Source: Seongchinamella sediminis (GTDB lineage Bacteria > Pseudomonadota > Gammaproteobacteria > Pseudomonadales > Halieaceae). From it: DNA of 64,000 bases. Where the stretch lies: NCBI RefSeq assembly GCF_003457605.1, contig NZ_QRAN01000001.1, forward strand, positions 642 through 64,641, written 5' to 3'. The notes under the pieces were generated by a model, which was not told where the DNA came from, ran no database searches, and saw only the letters and a program-made list of their open reading frames with translations. Of the stretch, positions 35,749 to 44,121 are shown piece by piece. Position 1 is the first letter of the stretch. Each line of letters begins with the position of its first letter. The position numbers and the translations under genes are program-made.

Positions 35749-37898
35749 GCAGCGGCGGCTCCGGATTGTTCAGCGGCTCCTGGCAGCAGATAAGCCAGCT
35801 GCAGCCACGCATTCCCTCGCACATCCGGATTCGCCGGCATCGCTATCGCGGCGATGACTGGTACGTAATCCAGGACCGGGCGACGGGCAAGACGCACCGC
35901 TTCACGCCCCAGGCCTACTCGATCATCGCCATGATGAACGGGCGTCGCACGGTCCACCAGCTGTGGGAGGAGGCGTTGGTGAACCTGGGAGCCGACGCGC
36001 CATCGCAGGACGAGATCATTCAGTTGCTCTACCAGCTGTATAGCGCCGATGCGCTGCAGACGGATGCGATTCCCGATACCGACGAATTGGTTCAGCGCCA
36101 GCGCCAGCAGCAGAAGCGGCAGACGCTGCAGCGCTGGCGCAGCCCGCTGGCCATCCGTATTCCCCTGTTTGATCCGGACCGGCTTATCGATCGGCTGATG
36201 CCGCTGCTAAACCCGCTGCTCGGGCGCGCGGGCTTCGCGATCTGGCTGCTGACCGTGCTCGCAGGCCTGACGCTTGCCGTGATGCATTGGGAAGAACTGA
36301 CCCGGAATGTCACGGACCGGGTGCTGATGCCCTCGAATCTGGTGCTGCTGGGGGTAGTGTACCCGATAGTAAAGGCCTTCCATGAGTTCGGTCACGGCGT
36401 CATGGCGCGTAAATGGGGTGCGGAAGTACACGAGATGGGCGTCATGCTGCTGGTGTTCTTCCCCGTGCCTTACGTGGATGCCTCCGCGTCCGCTGCCTTT
36501 CCAGGGCGCTGGCAACGCATTGCCGTCAGCAGCGCCGGTATCTTTATTGAACTGTTCCTCGCTGCCGTGGCCCTGTTTCTCTGGCTTGCCATGGAGAGTG
36601 GCACGCTGTCTGCCATCGCCTACAACGTGATGCTCATTGGTGGTGTTTCCACGGTCCTGATCAATGGTAACCCGCTGCTTCGCTTTGACGGCTACTACAT
36701 CCTGTCGGACCTCCTGGAGATACCCAACCTCGGAGCACGCGCCAACCAACAGGTCATTTATCTGCTACAGCGTTACCTGCTGCGTCTTGAATCAGCGCGG
36801 TCGCCGGTGACCGCGCGTGGCGAGACGTTCTGGCTGCCTTTCTATGCGGTCGCGTCATTCTGTTACCGCATGTTCATCATTATGGCTATCGCCCTTTTCG
36901 TCGCGGGCAAGTACTTCTTTGTCGGCGTGCTGCTCGCGCTCTGGGTGGTGACCTCAGTGTTGCTGCTGCCGCTGGTCAAGTCGCTATGGTATCTGCTTGC
37001 CAGCCCGCGTATCCGGGCCAATCGGGGCCGGGCGATTTTTGCCTCCATGCTCGCGCTGGCGCTTGTCGCCGCTCTGCTGTCGCTGCCCGTGCCGTCATGG
37101 ACGCGCAGTGAAGGCATCGTCTGGTTGCCAGACGAGGCTTTCGTGCGCGTGCGGTCACCGGGTTACGTCAGCGAAGTATTGATAGAGAGTGGGCAGCGAG
37201 TGCGCGCCGGTGATGTGCTGGTCGAGAGCGGTGACGAAGAACTCGCCATGGAGATCACCCTGCTCGAGTCGCGCATTGAGGAACTGGAGATGCTCAAGCG
37301 GCAAAACCGTGTTCGGGATCTTGTCAAAGCGGACCTGGTGGGCAAGCAACTGGCCGCATTGCGGCAGGAGTTCGACTCTGCCCGCGAGCGCCGGGACTGG
37401 CTGACCATACGCAGTGAAGTTGACGGTCGCTTCTTCATACCGGCGCCTGAGGATCTGCCGGGTCGCTATCTCCGCCGTGGCGATATGATCGGTTATGTGA
37501 TTCCGCAGGCCAGTCCCACGGTGCGCGCCGTGGTGTCGCAGGATCGTATCGGCCTGGTGCGTGAAGCCACCCGCGGGGTGAAGCTACTGCTGGCCAATGC
37601 GCCATCTACCGAAGTCCCCGCGACCATCATTCGCGAAGTGCCGGAGGCGACGACCGAGCTGCCCAGTCTCGCCCTCAGCGTCGCCGGCGGTGGCAGCGTC
37701 GTCATCGACCCCGAAGCGCGGGACCGGCCCCGCAGTTATCTGCCGCATTTTGTGTTCGACCTCGCGCCGCAACAGGCGGTGGACAATCGCTGGTACGGGC
37801 AGCGGGTTCACGTGCGCTTCGAGCATGGCCTGGAGCCACTGGCGCTGCAGCTTTATCGCTCGGCGCGGCAACTGTTTCTCAGTAAATTCAATGTATGA
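35745..37898 (+). CDS. M50-type membrane zinc protease with PqqD-like N-terminus and HlyD-like C-terminus
   Basis: 717 residues, GTG start overlapping the previous stop. Residues about 25-105 (DDWYVIQDRATGKTHRFTPQ, ... IIQLLYQLYSADALQ) resemble the PqqD/RiPP-recognition fold that binds leader peptides. A multi-pass membrane region follows with HEFGH at 213-217 and the distal ligand motif NPLLRFDGYY (D315), the signature of site-2-type M50 proteases. From about 460 a HlyD-like domain (VRVRSPGYVSEVLIESGQRVRAGD) carries a coiled coil (about 500-555) and ends at the C-terminus. Proteins of this form are often annotated 'peptide zinc metalloprotease'. Role inferred: recognising and possibly cleaving or chaperoning the LEPR-XLL protein at the inner membrane. 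Confidence 0.87.
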   Translation: MSSGGSGLFSGSWQQISQLQPRIPSHIRIRRHRYRGDDWYVIQDRATGKTHRFTPQAYSIIAMMNGRRTVHQLWEEALVNLGADAPSQDEIIQLLYQLYSADALQTDAIPDTDELVQRQRQQQKRQTLQRWRSPLAIRIPLFDPDRLIDRLMPLLNPLLGRAGFAIWLLTVLAGLTLAVMHWEELTRNVTDRVLMPSNLVLLGVVYPIVKAFHEFGHGVMARKWGAEVHEMGVMLLVFFPVPYVDASASAAFPGRWQRIAVSSAGIFIELFLAAVALFLWLAMESGTLSAIAYNVMLIGGVSTVLINGNPLLRFDGYYILSDLLEIPNLGARANQQVIYLLQRYLLRLESARSPVTARGETFWLPFYAVASFCYRMFIIMAIALFVAGKYFFVGVLLALWVVTSVLLLPLVKSLWYLLASPRIRANRGRAIFASMLALALVAALLSLPVPSWTRSEGIVWLPDEAFVRVRSPGYVSEVLIESGQRVRAGDVLVESGDEELAMEITLLESRIEELEMLKRQNRVRDLVKADLVGKQLAALRQEFDSARERRDWLTIRSEVDGRFFIPAPEDLPGRYLRRGDMIGYVIPQASPTVRAVVSQDRIGLVREATRGVKLLLANAPSTEVPATIIREVPEATTELPSLALSVAGGGSVVIDPEARDRPRSYLPHFVFDLAPQQAVDNRWYGQRVHVRFEHGLEPLALQLYRSARQLFLSKFNV

Positions 37899-39846
37899 TT
37901 ACAGTGTCGTCATAGCCCGCCTCTTCCGTCCGCTGGCACTACCGCCGGCAACCGACGCCGGCCCGGTGGACCGGGCCTATCATCGATTCCAGCACTGGTC
38001 CCGCGTGCTGTCCTTTCGCCGCTCGCCGCTTCCCGGGAGGACCGTAACCGCAAGCGAAGGTGGCGATCCATCGTCGGCACGGCTATCGGTGGTGCCCGCC
38101 CTGAACCGGCTGCGCGGCATCGCCAGTACTGGCGCCGGCGACCTGTCGACCACCGGGGAGGCGCTTGCGCTGGTATGCAAGGCGGCACAGGATTACCTGG
38201 CCGACGGTGTCACCCGGGAGCATCAGCGGGCAGCGATGCTTTGCCTGCGCGGCGGTATTGCCAGTTTGCCGGCGGCATCGGATCGGCGCATTGCGCTGGC
38301 CCTCGGCGCCGCGACGGCAGCCGGGCTTGGAATACCCGTGACGGTACTCCTCGGAGACGAGCGGCAGTGCCGTGAATTCCATGCAGCCTTCGCCTTTTTC
38401 TTCGCTGGATTAAACCTGAAGCCAGGCCTGGTGACCTCGGACCTGCAGAAGGCAGAAAGGAGCAGGCAGTACAGCACCGAACTTGTCTGCACCACGCTGC
38501 GCCAGGCGGCCAACGATTACCTGCTGGACCAGTTACTGGACGGCGCCGGTCGCGACCTGTTGGCACGGCGGCTGGAGCCCCTGCTGCGGCCGGCGTCGGC
38601 CCACTCGCGGCTGGTCCATCAGCTGCCCGGATTGCTGCTGCTGGAAGACATCGACCAGCAGCTTATTGATCAGGCAGCGATGCCCATATCAATCTCTGGC
38701 GGCGACGGCCACCATTGGACCAGCTCCGTGCTGAAGCAGGCGTTCTACCTCAGCAAGGAAATGGTGGCGGAAAAGGACTATCTGCTGCCCCCGGACAGCG
38801 CCAGCCTCGAACTGACCGCGGAGGGCCGTGAGCGGCTGCGCGCCGCCGTTGCGGCGCTGCCTCGCTTGTGGCAGGCAGACCGCTTGCGCGAAGAACTGGT
38901 CACCGAGGCGCTGGTGGCCCGTGACCTGCTCATCGAGGGCGTGGATTTCGAGATCGAGGGGGGCGCTCTGGTGCTGCTGCGGGGGCAATTCGAAGCTGGG
39001 CGGCCGGGCCTCTCGCGCGAGCGACTGCAGTTTCTCAAGCTGTGGCACCGCGTCGATGACAGCCTGGACCCGGAGATGCTTGCACGTATCTATGTGCAGC
39101 GCTTTGTTACCCGCTACGGCCTTGTCGGCGGGGTTGCCGGTTACCTCGGATCGGTTGGTGGGCTGTTGTGGCGAGAGTACGGTTGCCCGGTGCTTCCGGT
39201 TTCATCGACCGAGCGCCTGAGCCCGCGCCACTTCCGGCTCTCGGTCGTTCCCCGCCAGGACCTGCGTGAGACAGGAGTGATGCATCGAATGGCGGAACTC
39301 ACCGCGGCGGGCGATTCGGTACTGGTTCCGGTTCGCGGCCGGGCGCTATACCGGCGCCTCGCCGGCGTCCTGCAGGAAAGATGCCAGAGCCTGCAAGCCG
39401 AGGGGACCAACCCCGGGTTGCGGCGCTTTCGCTGTGGCGATGGTACGGTATTACTCGTACCGCAGCCGGACTGCTACGCCATGCTCAACGCCTCGGTCAG
39501 CGAGCGCGTGCCGCAAATTGATTGCGTACTTGTACCGGAGGAACCCGACAGCCTGCGTGCTCTCGCGCATTTTATCGAGGCGGTGAGCAGCGACCGGGAG
39601 CACGCGCTGGAAGTCCTGCTGTCGATGGATGACCAGGCGCTCCGTGACGGGATAGCCGGCCGCCTCCTCAGCGCGATGGTCACACCCGCGGAACTACCGT
39701 CGCCCAGCGAAAACCCATTGCTGCTGCGTTTGCTATGGTACGCTATTCGCCGTCGCGAGGCGGGGCTGCCCCGGGCGCTAAGAGACGCGGCGATGGCCGA
39801 CGATCATATACACCGGTTGCTGGCTTTTGCCGGTTTCTCGAGATAG
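37891..39846 (+). CDS. SecA-like protein with degenerate ATPase motifs
   Basis: 651 residues from the ATG at 37891 (8-base overlap with the M50 gene; a longer upstream frame is only a shadow). It follows SecA's order but lacks its catalytic residues. RGGIASLPAASDRR (120-133) aligns with SecA's G-IAEM-TGEGKT, so Walker A reads AASDRR and the invariant Lys is Arg132. Walker B DEVD is EDID (252-255), in a segment kept almost intact: LEDIDQQLIDQAAMPISISG. VCTTLRQAANDYLLDQ matches the TNNEYGFDYLRDN region. FVTRYGLVGGVAGYLG matches the LAGMTGTA motif without the threonines. A late segment, VPEEPDSLRALAHFIEAV, sits where SecA has HESRRIDNQLRGRSGRQGD. It is shorter than SecA (about 900 residues). It is likely a non-hydrolysing, preprotein-binding relative. 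Confidence 0.75.
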   Translation: MYDYSVVIARLFRPLALPPATDAGPVDRAYHRFQHWSRVLSFRRSPLPGRTVTASEGGDPSSARLSVVPALNRLRGIASTGAGDLSTTGEALALVCKAAQDYLADGVTREHQRAAMLCLRGGIASLPAASDRRIALALGAATAAGLGIPVTVLLGDERQCREFHAAFAFFFAGLNLKPGLVTSDLQKAERSRQYSTELVCTTLRQAANDYLLDQLLDGAGRDLLARRLEPLLRPASAHSRLVHQLPGLLLLEDIDQQLIDQAAMPISISGGDGHHWTSSVLKQAFYLSKEMVAEKDYLLPPDSASLELTAEGRERLRAAVAALPRLWQADRLREELVTEALVARDLLIEGVDFEIEGGALVLLRGQFEAGRPGLSRERLQFLKLWHRVDDSLDPEMLARIYVQRFVTRYGLVGGVAGYLGSVGGLLWREYGCPVLPVSSTERLSPRHFRLSVVPRQDLRETGVMHRMAELTAAGDSVLVPVRGRALYRRLAGVLQERCQSLQAEGTNPGLRRFRCGDGTVLLVPQPDCYAMLNASVSERVPQIDCVLVPEEPDSLRALAHFIEAVSSDREHALEVLLSMDDQALRDGIAGRLLSAMVTPAELPSPSENPLLLRLLWYAIRRREAGLPRALRDAAMADDHIHRLLAFAGFSR

Positions 39847-39856
39847 GAATAGCTTC

Positions 39857-40678
39857 ATGAGATTTTTTAGCAACCCGAAGTGCTTGATTATTGTGTTGCT
39901 TGGCTTCAGCGCTAATGGATGGTCGCAGGATGGCGCTTACGACTGCCTGATTGAGCCCAGCGTCACCGTTGAGGTCGGTAGCTCTATTCGCGGCGTCGCC
40001 GAGAATGTACTGGTATCCCGCGGCGACAAAGTGCAACAGGGACAGATCCTGGTGCAGCTCGAATCCGGCGTACAGGCTGCATCAGTGGCCCTGGCCGAAG
40101 CCCGCAGCGAGAGCACAGCGGAAGTGGATGCCCGCCGCGAGAGCCTGGCACTGGCCCGGTCGGCATTGAAACGCATCGAAGAACTGCAACGCGATGGCAA
40201 CGTGTCTCGGCAGGTATTTGACGAGGCGCGCAGCGAGGCGATTATCGCTGCAAGCGGACTGCAGCAGGCGGAGGAGAATCGCCTGTTGGCAGCGCTGGAA
40301 CTGCAGCAGGCAAGCGAGGTGCTCGCATTGCGGACCATCAAAAGCTCGATAAGCGGTATTGTTGTAGACACCATGATCTCGCCGGGTGAACTGGTGACCG
40401 AGGACCGGCCGATCATTTCGCTGGCACAGATTGACCCGCTCTACGTCGAGGCGATTATCCCGGCGTCTGACTTCGGCCGTATCTCCGCTGGCAACCTCGC
40501 AACGGTTCTGCCCGCTCATCCGGTGGAGGGCGAGTATCAGGGTAAGGTCGTCATTGTCGACCAGGTTATCGACGCGGCCAGTAGCACGTTCGGAGTGCGC
40601 GTGGAGTTGCCTAATCCCGAGGGTAAAATCCCCGCCGGCCTGAATTGCGATGTCAGTTTTTCCAGCTCCGACCCTTGA
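39857..40678 (+). CDS. Small HlyD/RND-type periplasmic adaptor protein
   Basis: 273 residues, ATG at 39857 with AGGA about 9 bases upstream. Signal peptide to about residue 23 (CLIIVLLGFSANGWSQ). Lipoyl-like half motifs flank a helical hairpin: VEVGSSIRGVAENVLVSRGDKVQQGQ, coiled coil about 75-160 (RIEELQRDGNVSRQVFDEA), then IKSSISGIVVDTMISPGELV and a beta-barrel region to the end. It is short for the family and has no C-terminal membrane-proximal extension. It is the last of five tightly packed genes and the third adaptor-like protein in the locus, 10 bases after the SecA-like gene. Without an ABC or RND pump nearby, its partner is probably the M50/GAF-HlyD membrane assembly. Confidence 0.85.
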   Translation: MRFFSNPKCLIIVLLGFSANGWSQDGAYDCLIEPSVTVEVGSSIRGVAENVLVSRGDKVQQGQILVQLESGVQAASVALAEARSESTAEVDARRESLALARSALKRIEELQRDGNVSRQVFDEARSEAIIAASGLQQAEENRLLAALELQQASEVLALRTIKSSISGIVVDTMISPGELVTEDRPIISLAQIDPLYVEAIIPASDFGRISAGNLATVLPAHPVEGEYQGKVVIVDQVIDAASSTFGVRVELPNPEGKIPAGLNCDVSFSSSDP

Positions 40679-40932
40679 CCCGGTGGTCATTTAGAGAACG
40701 CTTCCCACCCACGCCTTCGGGCGCTTGACGATTTTCATTGCTCCTTGTTTACAACCGGAGCACAGGTTTGTGCTGCCTCCGTCTAAATCGCATGTAACTG
40801 GCCGCGGCTACCGGCTATTGCAGGCACCTGCAGAAAAAGCGTAAATGGTGGTGGCCGCTGAACTGGCTATCTATACTGGGTGTCTGGCGTAATTAATAAT
40901 TGGTAGTCGACTGGTCCAGGCTGCGGAGCATT
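40679..40932. promoter_or_regulatory. Intergenic region between the HlyD gene and the PatZ-like gene
   Basis: 254 bases without a gene. CGCC-TTCG-GGCG at 40712-40723 is a UUCG-capped hairpin that may help end the upstream transcript, though only a short T-rich stretch follows. TTGTTTACAA (40745-40754) and AGCACA-GGTT-TGTGCT (40759-40774) are adjacent perfect inverted repeats that look like protein-binding sites. TATACT at 40871-40876 is a possible -10 for the downstream gene. Confidence 0.4.
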
Positions 40933-43620
40933 ATGAGAAAGCACTACCTTGAAAGCATTTTCAGTCCAGAGTCGGTGGCGGTGGTCTGCGACCAGGCCTA
41001 CTGCAATATCGGCCGGCAGGTGCTGGAAAACCTGCAGGGCAGCGGTTTTCCGGGACTCGTGCACGCGGTAATGCCCTGTTGCACCGTGGCGGATGCGGCA
41101 GGGCATACCCCGCTGCAGCAGGTCAGCGAGATCAGTGAGGCGCCGGAACTCGCGGTCATCGCCGCCAGGGCGGAGGAGCAGGCGGGTCTGCTGCGCCAGT
41201 GCGGGGAGCTTGGGGTCAACGCGGTGATCATCCTCTCCGGTGGCTTCAGCGAGACCCAGGTGCAGGGCCGGGCCCTGCAGCATGAATTGCTGGAAATCGC
41301 CCGCAACTATGACATCGACCTGGTCGGGCCGCGCTGCCTGGGCATTATCAGGCCCGCCAGCAAGCTGAATGTATCCTCTGCCCGCAGCCCGGTGGCACAC
41401 GGCAAGGTGGCGCTGGTCACCCAGTCCGGGGCATTCTGTTCCGCCCTGCTGGACTGGGCGGATTCGGGCGGACACGGGTTTTCCGCGGTCGCCTCGCTGG
41501 GCTCGACCACCGATGTCGGCCTGGGTGACGTGCTCGACTACCTGGCCCAGGATCCCCACACGACCAGTATCCTGCTCTACGTGGAGCGTATCACCGATGC
41601 CCGGCTGTTCCTCAGTGGCCTGCGCGCCGCCGCCAGGCTCAAGCCGGTGGTAGTCATCAAATCGGGGCGCAATGAAAGTGGAGAGCGGGCGACCCTGTCG
41701 CATATACACGCACCCCTGGGCAGCGACGATGTTTTCGACGCAGCCATTCGCCGGGCCGGGGCGGTACGGGTCACTGTCGTGGGGCAGTTGTTCGCCGCAG
41801 CGACCATTCTCTCCTCCGGGGTCAGGACCCAGGGACCCAACCTGGCAGTGATTACCAACGGCGGCGGCCCGGGTGTGATGGCCGCCGACTGGGCCGGCAG
41901 CATCGGGGTCAAACTCGCCAGCCTGGCGCCGGATACCGTTGCCGAGCTGTCCCGCATCCTGCCGGGGCACTGGTCACACTGTGACCCGGTGGACATACTC
42001 GGCGATGCCGATGAAGCCCGCTACGGTGCTGCCACGCGGGCCGTGCTGGCGGATGACAATGTCGATGGCCTGCTGGTGTTATGCACCCCACAGGGTTTCA
42101 CCGACCCCACCGCCTGTGCCGAGGCCGTGGTCGCCGCTGCCAGGGATACCCGCAAGCCCCTGCTGGCATCCTGGATGGGCGCGCGCCTGGTGAGCGAGGC
42201 GCGGGATATTCTGACCGCGGCGGGCGTGCCGCACTTTATTGCCCCGGAGGAAGGGGTGGACGCATTCAGTCACCTGGCCAGCTACAAGGCCAACCAGAGA
42301 GCCCTGCTACAGGTGCCGCGGCCCCTGTCGGAGTACGAGGACCCGGATATTTATGGCGCCACGCTGATTGTGGATCATGTGCTTGGGGAGCGGCGCAAGA
42401 GTCTGGGCAGCGCCGAAGCCAAGGCGGTGCTGCGCGCCTTTCACATTCCGGTGTTGCCCAGTATCGATGCCAGTACACCCGCCGAGGCGCAGGCCGCGGC
42501 GGACAAGCTGGGCTTGCCGGTGGCGATGAAGGTCAATTCGCCTGATATCAAGTACCGGGAGGATGTCGGTGGCGTGCGGCTCAATATCCGCGAGTCGGGC
42601 TCGGTGCCACTGGTGTTCGATGAGCTGTACCGCGACGTGGGTGAGCATTTCCCCTACGCCCGGCTGGCGGGGGTGACCGTAGAACCCATGGCCAGTCGCG
42701 GCCGTACCCGCGAGATTCGCGTGGCCATTACCCGCGACCCGGTGTTCGGCCCGGTTATCAGGCTGGGCGCTGCCGGGGCGTCTATGGAAGCCCTGCGGGG
42801 GGAAACCGCGGTAGCTCTGCCGCCGCTCAACGACTACCTGGGCAAGGAACTGATTGCGCGCAGTAACCTCGCCCGCTACCTCGGCCAGTACCGCACGTTT
42901 CCCGCCGTCGACACCGACAAATTGTCGGAAGTGCTACAGCGGGTATCGGAAATTGCCTGCGAGCTGCCTGACATTGACACCCTGGAGATAGACCCCCTGC
43001 TGGTGGATGAGCAAAGCGCGATTGCCGTCGGGGTGCACATTACCGTAGCTCCGGGTGCCAAAGGCGGTGAGCGCTACGCGCACATGGCAATCCATCCTTA
43101 CCCCGCCAACCTGGAAAGCAAGCTGGTGCTGGCGGACGGCACCGAGTTGGAGATCAGGCCCATACGCCCGGAGGACGGCCGCAGCGAGGCGGACTTCGTC
43201 GCCAACCTGTCGGCGGAATCCAAGTATTTCCGCTTCATGCACGGCCTGGACCGGCTGACCCCGACCATGCTGGCCCGCTTCACCCAGATCGACTACGATC
43301 GGGAGATGGCTATTGTCGCGGTGGTCCCGGGGGCAGACGGCAGTGATTCATTCATCGGGGTGGCCCGCTACGTCACCAACCCGGATGGTGATTCCTGTGA
43401 ATTCGCCCTGACTGTGGCCGATGCCTGGCAGGCCCGGGGCATCGGACCGCGCTTGATGCAACGGCTGATCGAGATCGCCGGCGAGCGCGGCCTCGATACC
43501 ATGCTGGGGGAAGTGCTGGCGCAGAACTCGCGGATGCTGCGCATGTGCAAGCGGCTCGGCTTCAGTTCGATGCGTAATCCCGATGACCCGGAAGTGATCG
43601 TGGTCAGTCTTCCGCTGTAG
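40933..43620 (+). CDS. PatZ-like protein: ADP-forming acyl-CoA synthetase-like domain plus GNAT acetyltransferase
   Basis: 895 residues from ATG 40933 (GGAG just upstream), matching the roughly 890-residue PatZ/Pat size. The N-terminal CoA-binding domain (about 1-130), succinyl-CoA-ligase-like domains (about 150-460; LSHIHAPLGSDD with H257 where ADP-forming acetyl-CoA synthetases carry the phospho-His) and an ATP-grasp domain (about 490-700; LGLPVAMKVNSPDIKYREDVGG) are in order. The GNAT domain (about 735-895) shows WQARGIGPRLMQRLIEIA, the acetyl-CoA pyrophosphate loop. In enteric bacteria such enzymes acetylate lysines, for example on acetyl-CoA synthetase. It is monocistronic, with its 3' end overlapping the convergent DUF454 gene by 17 bases. 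Confidence 0.9.
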   Translation: MRKHYLESIFSPESVAVVCDQAYCNIGRQVLENLQGSGFPGLVHAVMPCCTVADAAGHTPLQQVSEISEAPELAVIAARAEEQAGLLRQCGELGVNAVIILSGGFSETQVQGRALQHELLEIARNYDIDLVGPRCLGIIRPASKLNVSSARSPVAHGKVALVTQSGAFCSALLDWADSGGHGFSAVASLGSTTDVGLGDVLDYLAQDPHTTSILLYVERITDARLFLSGLRAAARLKPVVVIKSGRNESGERATLSHIHAPLGSDDVFDAAIRRAGAVRVTVVGQLFAAATILSSGVRTQGPNLAVITNGGGPGVMAADWAGSIGVKLASLAPDTVAELSRILPGHWSHCDPVDILGDADEARYGAATRAVLADDNVDGLLVLCTPQGFTDPTACAEAVVAAARDTRKPLLASWMGARLVSEARDILTAAGVPHFIAPEEGVDAFSHLASYKANQRALLQVPRPLSEYEDPDIYGATLIVDHVLGERRKSLGSAEAKAVLRAFHIPVLPSIDASTPAEAQAAADKLGLPVAMKVNSPDIKYREDVGGVRLNIRESGSVPLVFDELYRDVGEHFPYARLAGVTVEPMASRGRTREIRVAITRDPVFGPVIRLGAAGASMEALRGETAVALPPLNDYLGKELIARSNLARYLGQYRTFPAVDTDKLSEVLQRVSEIACELPDIDTLEIDPLLVDEQSAIAVGVHITVAPGAKGGERYAHMAIHPYPANLESKLVLADGTELEIRPIRPEDGRSEADFVANLSAESKYFRFMHGLDRLTPTMLARFTQIDYDREMAIVAVVPGADGSDSFIGVARYVTNPDGDSCEFALTVADAWQARGIGPRLMQRLIEIAGERGLDTMLGEVLAQNSRMLRMCKRLGFSSMRNPDDPEVIVVSLPL

Positions 43621-44071
43621 GCCCGGAATCGCCGCTACAGCTTTCCCCCCGGCAGGTGGGGATGGCAATCAGGGTTGCGGCTCCCAAAGTCAGCAATAAT
43701 GCCGTTGCCAGCCGTGCCCAGGGGTTGCTGAGTGCAAAGGCGATGGAGGCGCTGCCGGCAAGCAGCATCGATATTATCCCCACCCACTTCGCCCGCAGGC
43801 TGATACAGCGGCGCTCCTCCCAGTTGCGAATCATTGGCCCGAACAGCTCGCTGGCCAGCAGGCGCTGGTGCCAGCGCTCGGACGAGCGGGCGAAAAACCA
43901 GGCAGCGAGCAGCACGAAGGGCGTGGTGGGCAGTACCGGCAGTACCAGTCCGGCGAGGCCCAGGGCGAGAGCCAGGGCCCCCAGGGGTTTGTAAATGCTG
44001 CGGCGCAAGGTGAACTGACCCTCAAGAATTGTGGCGAATTCTGTCACAGGCAGGTGAAATTTTCGAGGCAC
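43604..44071 (-). CDS. DUF454 (YbaN-like) inner-membrane protein
   Basis: 155 residues, GTG start at 44071. The core is typical of the family: LGLAGLVLPVLPTTPFVLLAAWFFARSSERWHQRLL, then FGPMIRNWEERRCISLRAKW, and two further TM helices (about 105-140). Function unknown; members are small inner-membrane proteins. Compared with usual family members it has an extra polar N-terminus of about 20 residues and a Cys/Ser/Asp tail (CRGESCSGDSGP), so the real start could be later; no internal ATG exists. It is divergent from the TonB receptor gene and overlaps the end of the PatZ-like gene. Confidence 0.85.
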   Translation of the reverse strand: MPRKFHLPVTEFATILEGQFTLRRSIYKPLGALALALGLAGLVLPVLPTTPFVLLAAWFFARSSERWHQRLLASELFGPMIRNWEERRCISLRAKWVGIISMLLAGSASIAFALSNPWARLATALLLTLGAATLIAIPTCRGESCSGDSGPTAED

Positions 44072-44121
44072 TGTGCGACAGTATTTTCACTGCTGACATA
44101 ACATAAAAAAAGGTAGTTGCC

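Noticed and set aside
41577-41996. Minus-strand frames inside the PatZ-like gene
   Set aside because: High-GC shadow frames of a clear 895-residue protein with intact domains.
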